Positions 23,401 through 36,712 of a stretch of 64,000 nucleotides of DNA are shown in pieces. Position numbers and translations under genes: made by a program. The first letter of the stretch is position 1; every line of letters starts with the position of its first letter. Source of the DNA: Halisarca cf. caerulea (taxonomy: Eukaryota > Porifera > Demospongiae > Chondrillida > Halisarcidae); assembly GCA_963170055.1 (NCBI GenBank), contig CAUJGJ010000010.1, forward strand, positions 1 to 64,000, read 5' to 3'. The notes under the pieces are model-generated. The model was not told the DNA's origin, ran no database searches, and saw only the letters and a list, made by a program, of their open reading frames with translations.

Positions 23401-25560
23401 ACATGACCTTTCTGAAGTTGTGTGAGCGTATTTGTGTAGTGTTGGATATGCTGGTGCTAATACCAATATTTGGCACTAGCACCACGCACATTCCCAGTGG
23501 ACATACATGAAGTTTCTTAACTACTGTGGGTGTATTTGTGTAATGTGTGATATGCTTGTTTTAATACCATTATTTGGTACTAGCACCGCGCAAAATCCCA
23601 GTGGACACACATGACCTTTCTGAAGTGCTGTTAGCGCATTTCTGTAGTGTTGGATATGCTGGTGCTAATACCAATATTTGGCACTAGCACCACGCACATT
23701 CCCAGTGGACACACATGAAGTTTCTGAAGTGCTGTGGTCGCATTTGTGTAGTGTTGGATATGCTGGTGGTAATACCAATATTTGGCACTAGCACCACGCA
23801 CATTCCCAGAGGACACTCATGAAGTTTCTTAACTACAGTGGGCGTATTTGTGTAGTGTTGGATATGCTGGTGCTAATACCAATATTTGGCACTAGCACCA
23901 CGCACATTCCCAGAGGACACACATTGTGTTTCTAAACTACTGTTGGCGTATTTGTGTAATGTTGGATATGCTTGTGCTAATACCATTATTTGGCACTAGC
24001 ACCGCGCACAATCCCAGTGGACACACATGACCTTTCTGAAGTGCTGTGAGCGTATTTGTGTAGTATTGGATATGCTCGTGCTAATACCAATATTTGGCAC
24101 TAACACCACGCACATTCCCAGAGAACACACATGAAGTTTCTTAACTACAGTGGGCGTATTTGTGTAGTGTTGGATATGCTGGTGCTAATACCAATATTTG
24201 GCACTAGCACCACGCACATTCCAAGAGGACACACATAAAGTTTCTTAACTACAGTGGGCGTATTTGTGTAATGTTGGATATGCTGGTGCTAATACCAATA
24301 TTTGGCACTAGCACCACGCACATTCCCAGTGGACACACATAACCTTTCTGAAGTTGTGAGGGCGTATTTGTATAGTGTTGGATATGCTGGTGCTAATACC
24401 AATATTTGGCACTAGCACCACGCACATTCCCAGTGGACATACATGAAGTTTCTTAACTACTGTGGGCGTATTTGTGTAATGTTGGATATGCTTGTTTTAA
24501 TACCATTATTTGGCACTAACACCGCGCAATATCCCAGTGGACACACATGACCTTTCTGAAGTGCTGTTAGCGCATTTGTGTAGTGTTGGATATGCTGGTG
24601 CTAATACCAATATTTGGCACTAGCACCACGCACATTCCCAGTGGACACACATGAAGTTTCTGAAGTGCTGTGGTCGCATTTGTGTAGTGTTGGATATGCT
24701 GGTGCTAATACCAATATTTGGCACTAGCACCACGCACATTCCCAGTGGACACACATGAAGTTTCTGAAGTGCTGTGGTCGCATTTGTGTACTGTAGGATA
24801 TGCTGGTGCTAATACCAATATTTGGCACTAGCACCACCCACATTCCCAGTGGACACACATGAAGTTTCTTAACTACTGTGGGCGTATTTGTGTAATGTTG
24901 GATATGCTTGTTTTAATACCATTATTTGGCACTAGCACCGCGCAAAATCCCAGTGGACACACATGACCTTTCTTAAGTGCTGTGAGCGCATTTGTGTAGT
25001 GTTGGATATGCTGTTGCTAATACCAATATTTGGCACTAGCACCACGCACATTCCCAGTGGACACACATGACCTTTCTGAAGTTGTGTGGGCGTATTTGTG
25101 TAGTGTTGGATATGCTGGTGCTAATACCAATATTTGGCACTAGCACCACGCACATTCCCAGTGGACATACATGAAGTTTCTTAACTACTGTGGGTGTATT
25201 TGTGTAATGTTGGATATGCTTGTTTTAATACCATTATTTGGTACTAGCACCGCGCAAAATCCCAGTGGACACACATGACCTTTCTGAAGTGCTGTTAGCG
25301 CATTTGTGTAGTGTTGGATATGCTGGTGCTAATACCAATATTTGGCACTAGCACCACGCACATTCCCAGTGGACACACATGAAGTTTCTGAAGTGCTGTG
25401 GTCGCATTTGTGTAGTGTTGGATATGCTGGTGCTAATACCAATATTTGGCACTAGCACCACGCACATTCCCAGTGGACACACATGAAGTTTCTGAAGTGC
25501 TGTGGTCACATTTGTGTATTGTAGGATATGCTGGTGCTAATACCAATATTTGGCACTAGC
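23401..25560 (+). repeat. 19-monomer HOR, copy B
   Basis: This block repeats the previous one at +1976 up to about 25070. It then lacks the three extra monomers and joins GAAGTTGTGTGGGCG directly. Small differences include TCTTAAG (24970) for TCTGAAG and CACATAAAG (24233) for CACATGAAG. The right portion overlaps the segment that resembles 5.7-6.6 kb. Confidence 0.8.
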
Positions 25561-27050
25561 ACCACCCACATTCCCAGTGGACACACATGAAGTTTCTTAA
25601 CTACTGTGGGCGTATTTGTGTAATGTTTGATATGATTGTTTTAATACCATTATTTGGCACTAACAATACGCACAATTCCAGTGGATACACATGACTTTTC
25701 TGAAGTGCTGTGAGCCCATTTGTGTAGTGTTGGATATGCTGGTGCTAATACGAATATTTGGCACTAGCACCACGCACATTCCCAGTGGACACACATGACC
25801 TTTCTGAAGTGCTGTGGTCGCATTTGTGTAGTGTTGGATATGCTGGTGCTAATACCAATATTTGGCACTAGCACCACGCACATTCCCAGTGGTCACACTT
25901 AAAGTTTCTGAAGTGCTGTGGTCGCTTTTGTGTAGTGTTTGATATGCTTGTGCTAATACCAATATTTGGCACTAGCACCACGCACATTCCCAGTGGACAC
26001 ACATGAAGTTTCTGAAGTGCTGTGGGCGTATTTGTGTAGTGTTGGATATACTGGTGCTAATACCAATATTTGGCACTAGCACCACGCACATTCCCAGTGG
26101 ACACACATGACCTTTATGAAGTGCTGTGGGCGTATTTGTGTAGTGTTTGATATGCTTGTGCTAATACCAATATTTGGCACTAGCACCACGCACATTCCCA
26201 GTGGACACACATGAAGTTTCTGAAGTGCTGTGGGCGTATTTGTGTAGTGTTGGATATACTGGTGCTAATACCAATATTTGGCACTAGCACCACGCACATT
26301 CCCAGTGGACACACGTGACCTTTATGAAGTGCTGTGGGCGTATTTGTGTAGTGTTGGATATGCTGGTGCTAATACTAATATTTGGCAATAGCACCACGCA
26401 CATTCCCAGGGGACACACATGAAGTTTCTGAAGTACTGTGGGCGTATTTGTGTAGTGTTGGATATGCTGGTGCTAATACCAATATTTGGCACTAGCACCA
26501 CGCACATTCCCAGTGGACACACATGAAGTTTCTTAACTACTGTGGGCGTATTTGTGTAATGTTCGATATGCATGTGCTAATACCATTATTTGGCACTAAC
26601 AACACGCACAATTCCAGTGGATACACATGACCTTTCTGAAGTGCTGTGAGCGCATTTGTGTAGTGTTGGATATGCTGGTGCTAATACCAATATTTGGCAC
26701 TAGCACCACGCACATTCCCAGTGGTCACACATAAAGTTTCTGAAGTGCTGTGGTCGCTTTTGTGTAGTGTTTGATATGCTTGTGCTAATACCAATATTTG
26801 GCAGTAGCACCGCGCACATTCCCAGTGGACACACATGAAGTTTCTGAAGTGCTGTGGGCGTATTTGTGTAGTGTTGGATATACTGGTGCAAATACCAATA
26901 TTTGGCACTAGCACCACGCACATTCCCAGTGGACACACATGAAGTTTCTGAAGTGCTGTGGTCGCATTTGTGTAGTGTTGGATATGCTGGTGCTAATACC
27001 AATATTTGGCACTAGCACCACGCACATTCCCAGTGGACACACATGAAGTT
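25561..27050 (+). repeat. Right partner of the 5.7-8.2 kb mosaic
   Basis: The distinctive monomers CACTAACAATACGCACAATT (near 25654), GGTCACACTTAAAG (25891), GGCAGTAGC with CACCGCGCACATT (26802) and ATACTGGTGCAAATACC (26881) follow the order seen at 6.6-8.1 kb, about 18.8-18.9 kb upstream. The left mosaic has two AGTGGTCACAC units before 7200 and shows one monomer more or less in places. The shared rare alleles make common descent by copying more likely than chance. Confidence 0.8.
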
Positions 27051-28807
27051 TCTGAAGTGATGTGGTCGCATTTGTGTACTGCAGGATATGCTGGTGCTAA
27101 TACCAATATTTGGCACTAGCACCACCCACATTCCCAGTGGACACACATGACCTTTCTGAAGTTCTGTGGGCGTATTTGTGTAGTGTTGGATATGCTGGTG
27201 CTAGTACTAATATTTGGCACTAGCACCACGCACATTCCCAGTGGACACACATGAAGTTTCTTAACTACTGTGGGCGTATTTGTGTAATGTTGGATATGCT
27301 TGTTCTAATACCATTATTTGGCACTACCACCGCGCACAATCCCAGTGGACACACATGACCTTTCTGAAGTGCTTTAAGCGCATTTGTGTAGTGTTGGATA
27401 TGCTGGTGCTAATACCAATATTTGGCACTAGCACCACGCCCATTCCCAGTTGACACACATGACCTTTCTGAAGTGCTGTGGGCGTATTTGTGTAGTGTTG
27501 GATATGCTGGTGCTAATACCTATATTTGGTACTAGCACTACGCACATTCCCAGTGGACACACATGAAGTTTCTGAACTACAGTGGGCGTATTTGTGTAAT
27601 GTTGGATATGCTTGATCTAATACCATTATTTGGCACTAGCACCACGCACATTCCCAGTGGACACACATGACCTTTCTGAAGTGCTGTAGGCGTATTTGTG
27701 TAGTGTTGGATATGCTGGTGCTAATACTAATATTTGGAACTAGCACCACGGACATTCCCAGGGGACACACATGACCTTTCTGAAGTTCTGTGGGCGTATT
27801 TGTGTAGTGTTGGATATGCTGGTGCTAATACTAATATTTGGCAATAGCACCACGCACATTCCCAGGGGACACACATGACCTTTCTGAAGCGCGGTGAGCG
27901 CATTTGTGTAGTGTTGGATATGCTGGTGCTAATACTAATATTTGGCACTAGCACCCCGCACATTCCCAGGGGACACACATGAAGTTTCTGAAGTACTGTG
28001 GGCGTATTTGTTTAGTGTTGGATATGCTGGTGCTAATACCAATATTTGGAACTAGCACCACGCACATTCCCAGTGGACACACATGAAGTTTCTTAACTAC
28101 TGTGGGCGTATTTGTGTAGTGTTGGATATGCTGGTGCTAATACCAATATTTGGCACTAGCACCACGCACATTCCCAGTGGACACACATGAAGTTTCTGAA
28201 GTGCTGTGGGCGTATTTGTGTAGTGTTGGATATACTGGTGCTAATACCAATATTTGGCACTAGCACCACGCACATTCCCAGTGGATATACATGACCTTTT
28301 TTAAGTGCTGTGGGCGTATTTGTGTAGTGTTGGATATGATGGTGCTAATACCAATATTTGGCACTAGCACCACGCACATTCCCAGTGGACACACATGACC
28401 TTTCTGAAGTTCTTTGAGCGCATTTGTGTAGTGTTGGATACCCTATTGCTAATACTGATATTTGGCACTAGCACCACGCACATTCCCAGTGGACACACAT
28501 GAAGTTTCTGAAGATCTGTGGGCGTATTTGTGTAGGTTTGGATATGCTGGTGCTAATACCAATATTTGGCACTAGCACCACGCACATTCCCAGAGGACAC
28601 ACATGACCTTTCTGAAGTGCTGTAGGCGTACTTGTGTAATATTGGATATGCTGGATCTAATACCAATATTTGGCACTAGCACCACGCACATTCCCAGTGG
28701 ACATACATGACCTTTTTTAAGTGCTGTGGGCGTATTTGTGTAGTGTTGGATATGCTGGTGCTAATACCAATATTTGGCACTAGCACCACGCACATTCCCA
28801 GTGGACA

Positions 28808-28911
28808 CACATGACCTTTCTGAAGTTCTGTGAGCGCATTTGTGTAGTGTTGGATACGCTATTGCTAATACTAATATTTGGCACTAGCACCACGGACATT
28901 CCCAGGGGACA
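28808..28911 (+). repeat. Hybrid monomer skipping two units
   Basis: The left part carries GTTCTGTGAGCGC and GGATACGCTATTGC. The right part carries ATACTAATATT and CACCACGGACATT. In the fuller turn at 33.7-34.0 kb these two halves belong to different monomers two units apart (33698-33801 and the unit ending CACGGACATT near 33992). The same fusion recurs at 31303-31406, so it was formed once and then copied, or the longer form arose by insertion. Confidence 0.72.
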
Positions 28912-29044
28912 CACATGAAGTTTCTGAAGTTCTGTGAGCGTATTTGTGTAGTGTTGGATATGCTGGTGCTAATACCAATATTTGGTACTAGCACAACGCA
29001 CATTTCCAGATGACACACATGAAGTTTCTTAACTACAGTGGGCG

Positions 29045-29054
29045 TATATTTAAA
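29045..29054 (+). repeat. Diagnostic TATATTTAAA monomer variant, first of five
   Basis: Here the usual GTATTTGTGTAGTGTTGG reads GTATATTTAAATTTTGG, one base shorter and strongly A/T-rich. The same variant lies at 31540-31549, 34139-34148, 45055-45064 and 54204-54213. It always follows a monomer tail reading CACAACGCACATTTC and then AGATGACACACATGAAG. It marks one turn of the 24-monomer HOR. It resembles a TATA element, but nothing else supports a promoter. Confidence 0.85.
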
Positions 29055-31613
29055 TTTTGGATATGCTGGTGCTAATACCAATATTTGGCACTAGCACCAC
29101 GCACATTCCCAGTGGACACACATGAAGTTTCTGAAGTGCTGTGGTCGCATTTGTGTAGTGTAAGATATGCTGGTGCTAATACCAATATTTGGCACTAGCA
29201 CCACGCACATTCCCAGTGGACACACATGAAGTTTCTGAAGTGATGTGGTCGCATTTGTGTACTGCAGGATATGCTGGTGTTAATACCAATATTTGGCACT
29301 AGCACCACCCACATTCCCAGTGGACTCACATGACCTTTCTGAAGTTCTGTGGGCGTATTTGTGTAGTGTTGGATATGCTGGTGCTAGTACTAATATTTGG
29401 CACTAGCACCTTGCACATTCCCAGTGGACACACATGAAGTTTCATAACTACTGTGGGCGTATTTGTGTAATGTTGGATATGCTTGTTCTAATACCTTTAT
29501 TTGGCACTACCACCGCGCACAATCCCAGTGGACACACATGACCTTTCTGAAGTGCTTTAAGCTCATTTGTGTAGTGTTGGATATGCTGGTGCTAATACCA
29601 ATATTTGGCACTAGCACCACGCCCATTCCCAGTTGACACACATGACCTTTCTGAAGTGCTGTGGGCGTATTTGTGTAGTGTTTGATATGCTGGTGCTAAT
29701 ACCTATATTTGGTACTAGCACTACGCACATTCCCAGTGGACACACATGAAGTTTCTGAACTACAGTGGGCGTATTTGTGTAATGTTGGATATGCTGGATT
29801 TAATACCATTATTTGGCACTAGCACCACGCACATTCCCAGTGGACACACATGAAGTTTCTGAAGTGCTGTGAGCGCATTTGTGTAGTGTTGGATATGCTG
29901 GTGCTAATACCAATATTTGGCACCAGCACCACGCACATTCCCAGTGGACACACATTAAGTTTCTGAAGTGCTGTGGGCGTATTTGTGTAGTGTTGGATAT
30001 GCTGGTGCTAATACCAATATTTATCACTAGCACCACGCACATTCCCAGAGGACACACATGAAGTTTCTTAACTACAGTGGGCGTATTTGTGTAGTGTTGG
30101 ATATGCTGGTGCTAATACCAATATTTGGCACTAGCACCACGCACATTCCCAGTGGACACACATGACCTTTCTGAAGTGCTGTAGGCGTATTTGTGTAGTG
30201 TTGGATATGCTGGTGCTAATACTAATATTTGGAACTAGCACCACGGACATTCCCAGTGGACACACATGAAGTTTCTGAAGTTCTTTGGGCGTATTTGTGT
30301 AGTGTTGGATATGCTGGTGCTAATACTAATATTTGGCAATAGCACCACGCACATTCCCAGGGGACACACATGACCTTTCTGAAGCGCGGTGAGCGCATTT
30401 GTGTAGTGTTGGATATGCTGGTGCTAATACTAATATTTGGCACTAGCACCCCGCACTTTCCCTGGGGACACACATGAAGTTTCTGAAGTACTGTGGGCGT
30501 ATTTGTGTAGTGTTGGATATGCTGGTGCTAATACCAATATTTGGAACTAGCACCACGCACATTCCCAGTGGACACACATGAAGTTTCTTAACTACTGTGG
30601 GCGTATTTGTGTAGTGTTGGATATGCTGGTGCTAATACCAATATTTGGCACTAGCACCACGCACATTCCCAGTGGACACACATGAAGTTTCTGAAGTGCT
30701 GTGGGCGTATTTGTGTAGTGTTGGATATACTGGTGCTAATACAAATATTTGGCACTAGAACCACGCACATTCCCAGTGGACATACATGACCTTTTTTAAG
30801 TGCTGTGGGCGTATTGGTGTAGTGTTGGATATGATGGTGCTAATACCAATATTTGGCACTAGCACCACGCACTTTCCCAGTGGACACACATGACCTTTCT
30901 GAAGTTCTGGGAGCGCATTTGTGTAGTGTTGGATACGCTATTGCTAATACTGATATTTGGCACTAGCACCACGCACATTCCCAGTGGACACACATGAAGT
31001 TTCTGAAGATCTGTGGGCGTATTTGTGTAGGTTTGGATATGCTGGTGCTAATACCAATATTTGGCACTAGCACCACGCACATTCCCAGAGGACACACATG
31101 ACCTTTCTGAAGTGCTGTAGGCGTACTTGTGTAATGTTGGATATGCTGGATCTAATACCAATATTTGGCACTAGCACCACGCACATTCCCAGTGGACATA
31201 CATGACCTTTTTTAAGTGCTGTGGGCGTATTTGTGTAGTGTTGGATATGCTGGTGCTAATACCAATATTTGGCACTAGCACCACGCACATTCCCAGTGGA
31301 CACACATGACCTTTCTGAAGTTCTGTGAGCGCATTTGTGTAGTGTTGGATACGCTATTGCTAATACTAATATTTGGCACTAGCACCACGGACATTCCCAG
31401 GGGACACACATGAAGTTTCTGAAGTTCTGTGAGCGTATTTGTGTAGTGTTGGATATGCTGGTGCTAATACCAATATTTGGTACTAGCACAACGCACATTT
31501 CCAGATGACACACATGAAGTTTCTTAACTACAGTGGGCGTATATTTAAATTTTGGATATGCTGGTGCTAATACCAATATTTGGCACTAGCACCACGCACA
31601 TTCCCAGTGGACA

Positions 31614-31717
31614 CACATGAAGTTTCTGAAGTGCTGTGGTCGCATTTGTGTAGTGTTGGATATGCTGGTGCTAATACCAATATTTGGCACTAGCACCACC
31701 CACATTCCCAGTGGACT
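31614..31717 (+). repeat. Hybrid monomer removing one unit from the HOR
   Basis: The left part matches the GTGCTGTGGTCGC/GTAGTG monomer and the right part (CACCACCCACATT, AGTGGACTCACATG) matches the next monomer, which in the first turn has GTGATGTGGTCGC and ACTGCAGG. The first turn has both as separate units (29117-29220 and 29221-29324). The fusion has normal length and turns the 24-monomer step into 23. Confidence 0.8.
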
Positions 31718-34700
31718 CACATGACCTTTCTGAAGTTCTGTGGGCGTATTTGTGTAGTGTTGGATATGCTGGTGCTAGTACTAATATTTGGCACTAGCAC
31801 CATGCACATTCCCAGTGGACACACATGAAGTTTCATAACTACTGTGGGCGTATTTGTGTAATGTTGGATTTGCTTGTTCTAATACCTTTATTTGGCACTA
31901 CCACCGCGCACAATCCCAGTGGACACACATGACCTTTCTGAAGTGCTTTAAGCTCATTTGTGTAGTGTTGGATATGCTGGTGCTAATACCAATATTTGGC
32001 ACTAGCACCACGCCCATTCCCAGTTGACACACATGACCTTTCTGAAGTGCTGTGGGCGTATTTGTGTAGTGTTGGATATGCTGGTGCTATTACCTATATT
32101 TGGTACTAGCACTACGCACATTCCCAGTGGACACACATGAAGTTTCTGAACTACAGTGGGCGTATTTGTGTAATGTTGGATATGCTGGATTTAATACCAT
32201 TATTTGGCACTAGCACCACGCACATTCCCAGTGGACACACATGAAGTTTCTGAAGTGCTGTGAGCGCATTTGTGTAGTGTTGGATATGCTGGTGCTAATA
32301 CCAATATTTGGCACCAGCACCACGCACATTCCCAGTGGACACACATTAAGTTTCTGAAGTGCTGTGGGCGTATTTGTGTAGTGTTGGATATGCTGGTGCT
32401 AATACCAATATTTGGCACTAGCACCACGCACATTCCCAGAGGACACACATGAAGTTTCTTAACTACAGTGGGCGTATTTGTGTAGTGTTGGATATGCTGG
32501 TTCTAATACCAATATTTGGCACTAGCACCACGCACATTCCCAGTGGACACACATGACCTTTCTGAAGTGCTGTAGGCGTATTTGTGTAGTGTTGGATATG
32601 CTGGTGCTAATACTAATATTTGGAACTAGCACCACGGACATTCCCATGGGACACACATGAAGTTTCTGAAGTTCTGTGGGCGTATTTGTGTAGTGTTGGA
32701 TATGCTGGTGCTAATACTAATATTTGGCAATAGCACCACGCACATTCCCAGGGGACACACATGACCTTTCTGAAGCGCGGTGAGCGCATTTGTGTAGTGT
32801 TGGATATGCTGGTGCTAATACTAATATTTGGCACTAGCACCCCGCACATTCCCAGGGGACACACATGAAGTTTCTGAAGTACTGTGGGCGTATTTGTGTA
32901 GTGTTGGATATGCTGGTGCTAATACCAATATTTGGAACTAGCACCACGCACATTCCCAGTGGACACACATGAAGTTTCTTAACTACTGTGGGCGTATTTG
33001 TGTAGTGTTGGATATGCTGGTGCTAATACCAATATTTGGCACTAGCACCACGCACATTCCCAGTGGACACACATGAAGTTTCTGAAGTGCTGTGGGCGTA
33101 TTTGTGTAGTGTTGGATATACTGGTGCTAATACCAATATTTGGCACTAGCACCACGCACATTCCCAGTGGACATACATAACCTTTTTTAAGTGCTGTGGG
33201 CGTATTTGTGTAGTGTTGGATATGATGGTGCTAATACCAATATTTGGCACTAGCACCACGCACATTCCCAGTGGACACACATGACCTTTCTGAAGTTCTG
33301 TGAGCGCATTTGTGTAGTGTTGGATACGCTATTGCTAATACTGATATTTGGCACTAGCACCACGCACATTCCCAGTGGACACACATGAAGTTTCTGAAGA
33401 TCTGTGGGCGTATTTGTGTAGGTTTGGATATGCTGGTGCTAATACCAATATTTGGCACTAGCACCACGCAAATTCCCAGAGGACACACATGACCTTTCTG
33501 AAGTGCTGTAGGCGTATTTGTGTAATGTTGGATATGCTGGATCTAATGCCAATATTTGGCACTAGCACCACGCACATTCCCAGTGGACATACATGACCTT
33601 TTTTAAGTGCTGTGGGCGTATTTGTGTAGTGTTGGATATGCTGGTGCTAATACCAATATTTGGCACTAGCACCACGCACATTCCCAGTGGACACACATGA
33701 CCTTTCTGAAGTTCTGTGAGCGCATTTGTGTAGTGTTGGATACGCTATTGCTAATACTGATATTTGGCACTAGCACCACGCACATTCCCAGTGGACACAC
33801 ATGAAGTTTCTGAAGATCTGTGGGCGTATTTGTGTAGGTTTGGATATGCTGGTGCTAATACCAATATTTGGCACTAGCACCACGCACATTCCCAGAGGAC
33901 ACACATGACCTTTCTTAAGTGCTGTGAGCGCATTTGTGTAGTGTTGGATATGCTGGTGCTAATACTAATATTTGGCACTAGCACCACGGACATTCCCAGG
34001 GGACACACATGAAGTTTCTGAAGTTCTGTGAGCGTATTTGTGTAGTGTTGGATATGCTGGTGCTAATACCAATATTTGGTACTAGCACAACGCACATTTC
34101 CAGATGACACACATGAAGTTTCTTAACTACAGTGGGCGTATATTTAAATTTTGGATATGCTGGTGCTAATACCAATATTTGGCACTAGCACCACGCACAT
34201 TCCCAGTGGACACACATGAAGTTTCTGAAGTGCTGTGGTCGCATTTGTGTAGTGTTGGATATGCTGGTGCTAATACCAATATTTGGCACTAGCACCACGC
34301 ACATTCCCAGTGGACACACATGAAGTTTCTGAAGTGATGTGGTCGCATTTGTGTACTGCAGGATATGCTGGTGCTAATACCAATATTTGGCACTAGCACC
34401 ACCCACATTCCCAGTGGACATACATGACCTTTCTGAAGTTCTGTGGGCGTATTTGTGTAGTGTTGGATATGCTGGTGCTAGTACTAATATTTGGCACTAG
34501 CACCACGCACATTCCCAGTGGACACACATGAAGTTTCTTAACTACTGTGGGCGTATTTGTGTAATGTTGGATATGCTTGTTCTAATACCATTATTTGGCA
34601 CTACCACCGCGCACAATCCCAGTGGACACACATGACCTTTCTGAAGTGCTTTAAGCGCATTTGTGTAGTGTTGGATATGCTGGTGCTAATACCAATATTT

Positions 34701-35594
34701 GGCACTAGCACCACGCCCATTCCCAGTTGACACACATGACCTTTCTGAAGTGCTGTGGGTGTATTTGTGTAGTGTTGGATATGCTGGTGCTAATACCTAT
34801 ATTTGGTACTAGCACTACGCACATTCCCAGTGGACACACATGAAGTTTCTGAACTACAGTGGGCGTATTTGTGTAATGTTGGATATGCTGGATCTAATAC
34901 CATTATTTGGCACTAGCACCACGCACATTCCCAGTGGACACACATGAAGTTTCTGAAGTGCTGTGGGCGTATTTCTGTAGTGTTGGATATACTGGTGCTA
35001 ATACCAATATTTGGCACTAGCACCACGCACATTCCCAGTGGACACACATGACCTTTCTTAAGTGCTGTGGGCGTATTTGTGTAGTGTTGGATATGCTGGT
35101 GCTAATACCAATATTTGGCACTAACACCACGCACATTCCTAGTGGACACACATGACCTTTCTGAAGTTCTGTGAGCGCATTTGTGTAGTGTTGGATATGC
35201 TGGTGCTAATACTGATATTTGGCACTAGCACCACGCACATTCCCAGTGGACACACATGAAGTTTCTGAAGATCTGTGGGCGTATTTGTGTAGGTTTGGAT
35301 ATGCTGGTGCTAATACCAATATTTGGCACTAGCACCACGCACATTCCCAGAGGACACACATGACCTTTCTGAAGTGCTGTGAGCGCATTTGTGTAGTGTT
35401 GGATATGCTGGTGCTAATACTAATATTTGGCACTAGCACCACGGACATTCCCAGGGGACACACATGAAGTTTCTGAAGTTCTGTGGGCGTATTTGTGTAG
35501 TGTTGGATATGCTGGTGCTAATACCAATATTTGGCACTAGCACAACGCACATTTCCAGATGACACACATGAAGTTTATTAACTACAGTGGGCGT

Positions 35595-35620
35595 ATTTCT
35601 TTTAATTTTGGATATGCTGG
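35595..35620 (+). repeat. Monomer variant GTATTTCTTTTAATTTTGG (+1 bp)
   Basis: This A/T-rich replacement of GTATTTGTGTAGTGTTGG is one base longer than normal. It lies in the same context as the TATATTTAAA variant, after CACAACGCACATTTCC and AGATGACACACATGAAG, and is probably a sister allele of it. It recurs at about 46511-46536 in macro-copy B. It is one of only two alleles that lengthen a monomer in the window. Confidence 0.82.
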
Positions 35621-36296
35621 TGCTAATACCAATATTTGGCACTAGCACCACGCACATTCCCAGTGGACACACATGAAGTTTCTGAAGTGATGTGGTCGCA
35701 TTTGTGTACTGCAAGATATGCTGGTGCTAATACCAATATTTGGCACTAGCACCACCCACATTCCCAGTGGACACACATGACCTTTCTGAAGTTCTGTGGG
35801 CGTATTTGTGTAGTGTTGGATATGCTGGTGCTAGTACTAATATTTGGCACTAGCACCATGCACATTCCCAGTTGACACACATGACCTTTCTGAAGTGCTG
35901 TGGGCGTATTTGTGTAATGTTGGATATGCTTGTTCTAATACCTTTATTTGGCACTACCACCGCGCACAATCCCAGTGGACACACATGACCTTTCTGAAGT
36001 GCTTTAAGCGCATTTGTGTAGTGTTGGATATGCTGGTGCTAATACCAATATTTGGCACTAGCACCACGCCCATTCCCAGTTGACACACATGACCTTTCTG
36101 AAGTGCTGTGGGCGTATTTGTGTAGTGTGGGATATGCTGGTGCTAATACCAATATTTGGCACTAGCACCACGCACATTCCCAGTGGACACACATGAAGTT
36201 TCTTAACTACAGTGGGCGTATTTGTGTAGTGTTGTATATGCTGGTGTTAATACCAATATTTGGCACTAGCACCACGCACATTCCCAGTGGACACAC

Positions 36297-36712
36297 ATGA
36301 CCTTTCTGAAGTGCTGTAGGCGTATTTGTGTAGTGTTGGATATGCTGGTGCTAATACCAATATTTGGCACTAGCACCACGCACATTCCCAGTGGACACAC
36401 ATGAAGTTTCTGAAGTGCTGTGGGCGTATTTGTGTAGTGTTGGATATGCTGGTGCTAATACCAATATTTGGCACTAGCACCACGCACATTCCCAGTGGAC
36501 ACACATGAAGTTTCTTAACTACTGTGAGCGTATTTGTGTAATGTTGGATATGCTGGATCTAATACCAATATTTGGCACTAGCACCACGCACATTCCCAGT
36601 GGACACACATGAAGTTTCTTAACTACAGTGGGCGTATTTGTGTAGTGTTGGATATGCTGGTGCTAATACCAATATTTGGCACTAGCACCACGCACATTCC
36701 CAGAGGACACAC
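36297..36712 (+). repeat. Four monomers present only in macro-copy A
   Basis: In copy A two near-identical GTGCTGTAGGCG monomers (near 36310 and 36726) flank four units that copy B lacks. At 47217 copy B has one GTAGGCG unit followed directly by the CAGTTGACACAC tail and ATGACTTTTCAG. The offset between copies changes here from 10916 to 10500 bp, exactly 416. A loss by exchange between identical monomers, or a matching gain, would give this. Limits are accurate to about one monomer. Confidence 0.82.

Larger units (their letters stand above)
27051..34923 (+). repeat. Ladder of 23-25-monomer HORs (three turns)
   Basis: Marker monomers recur with steps of 2495, 2391 and 2599 bp, which are 24, 23 and 25 monomers minus 1. 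Examples are GGAACTAGCACCACGGAC near 27737, 30232 and 32623, and TATATTTAAA at 29045, 31540 and 34139. The missing base in each step is the 1-bp deletion in the TATATTTAAA monomer. Other shared units are ACTGCAGGATATGC (27076, 29260, 34341), TTGGATACGCTATTGC, GATCTGTGGGCG with GTAGGTTTGG, and CCTTTTTTAAG. The third turn overlaps the start of the macro-duplication at 33134. Confidence 0.87.

Noticed and set aside
29045..29054. TATA-box promoter.
   Set aside because: TATATTTAAA is a monomer variant repeated once per HOR turn with no gene, start site or initiator context. It is kept only as a finding.
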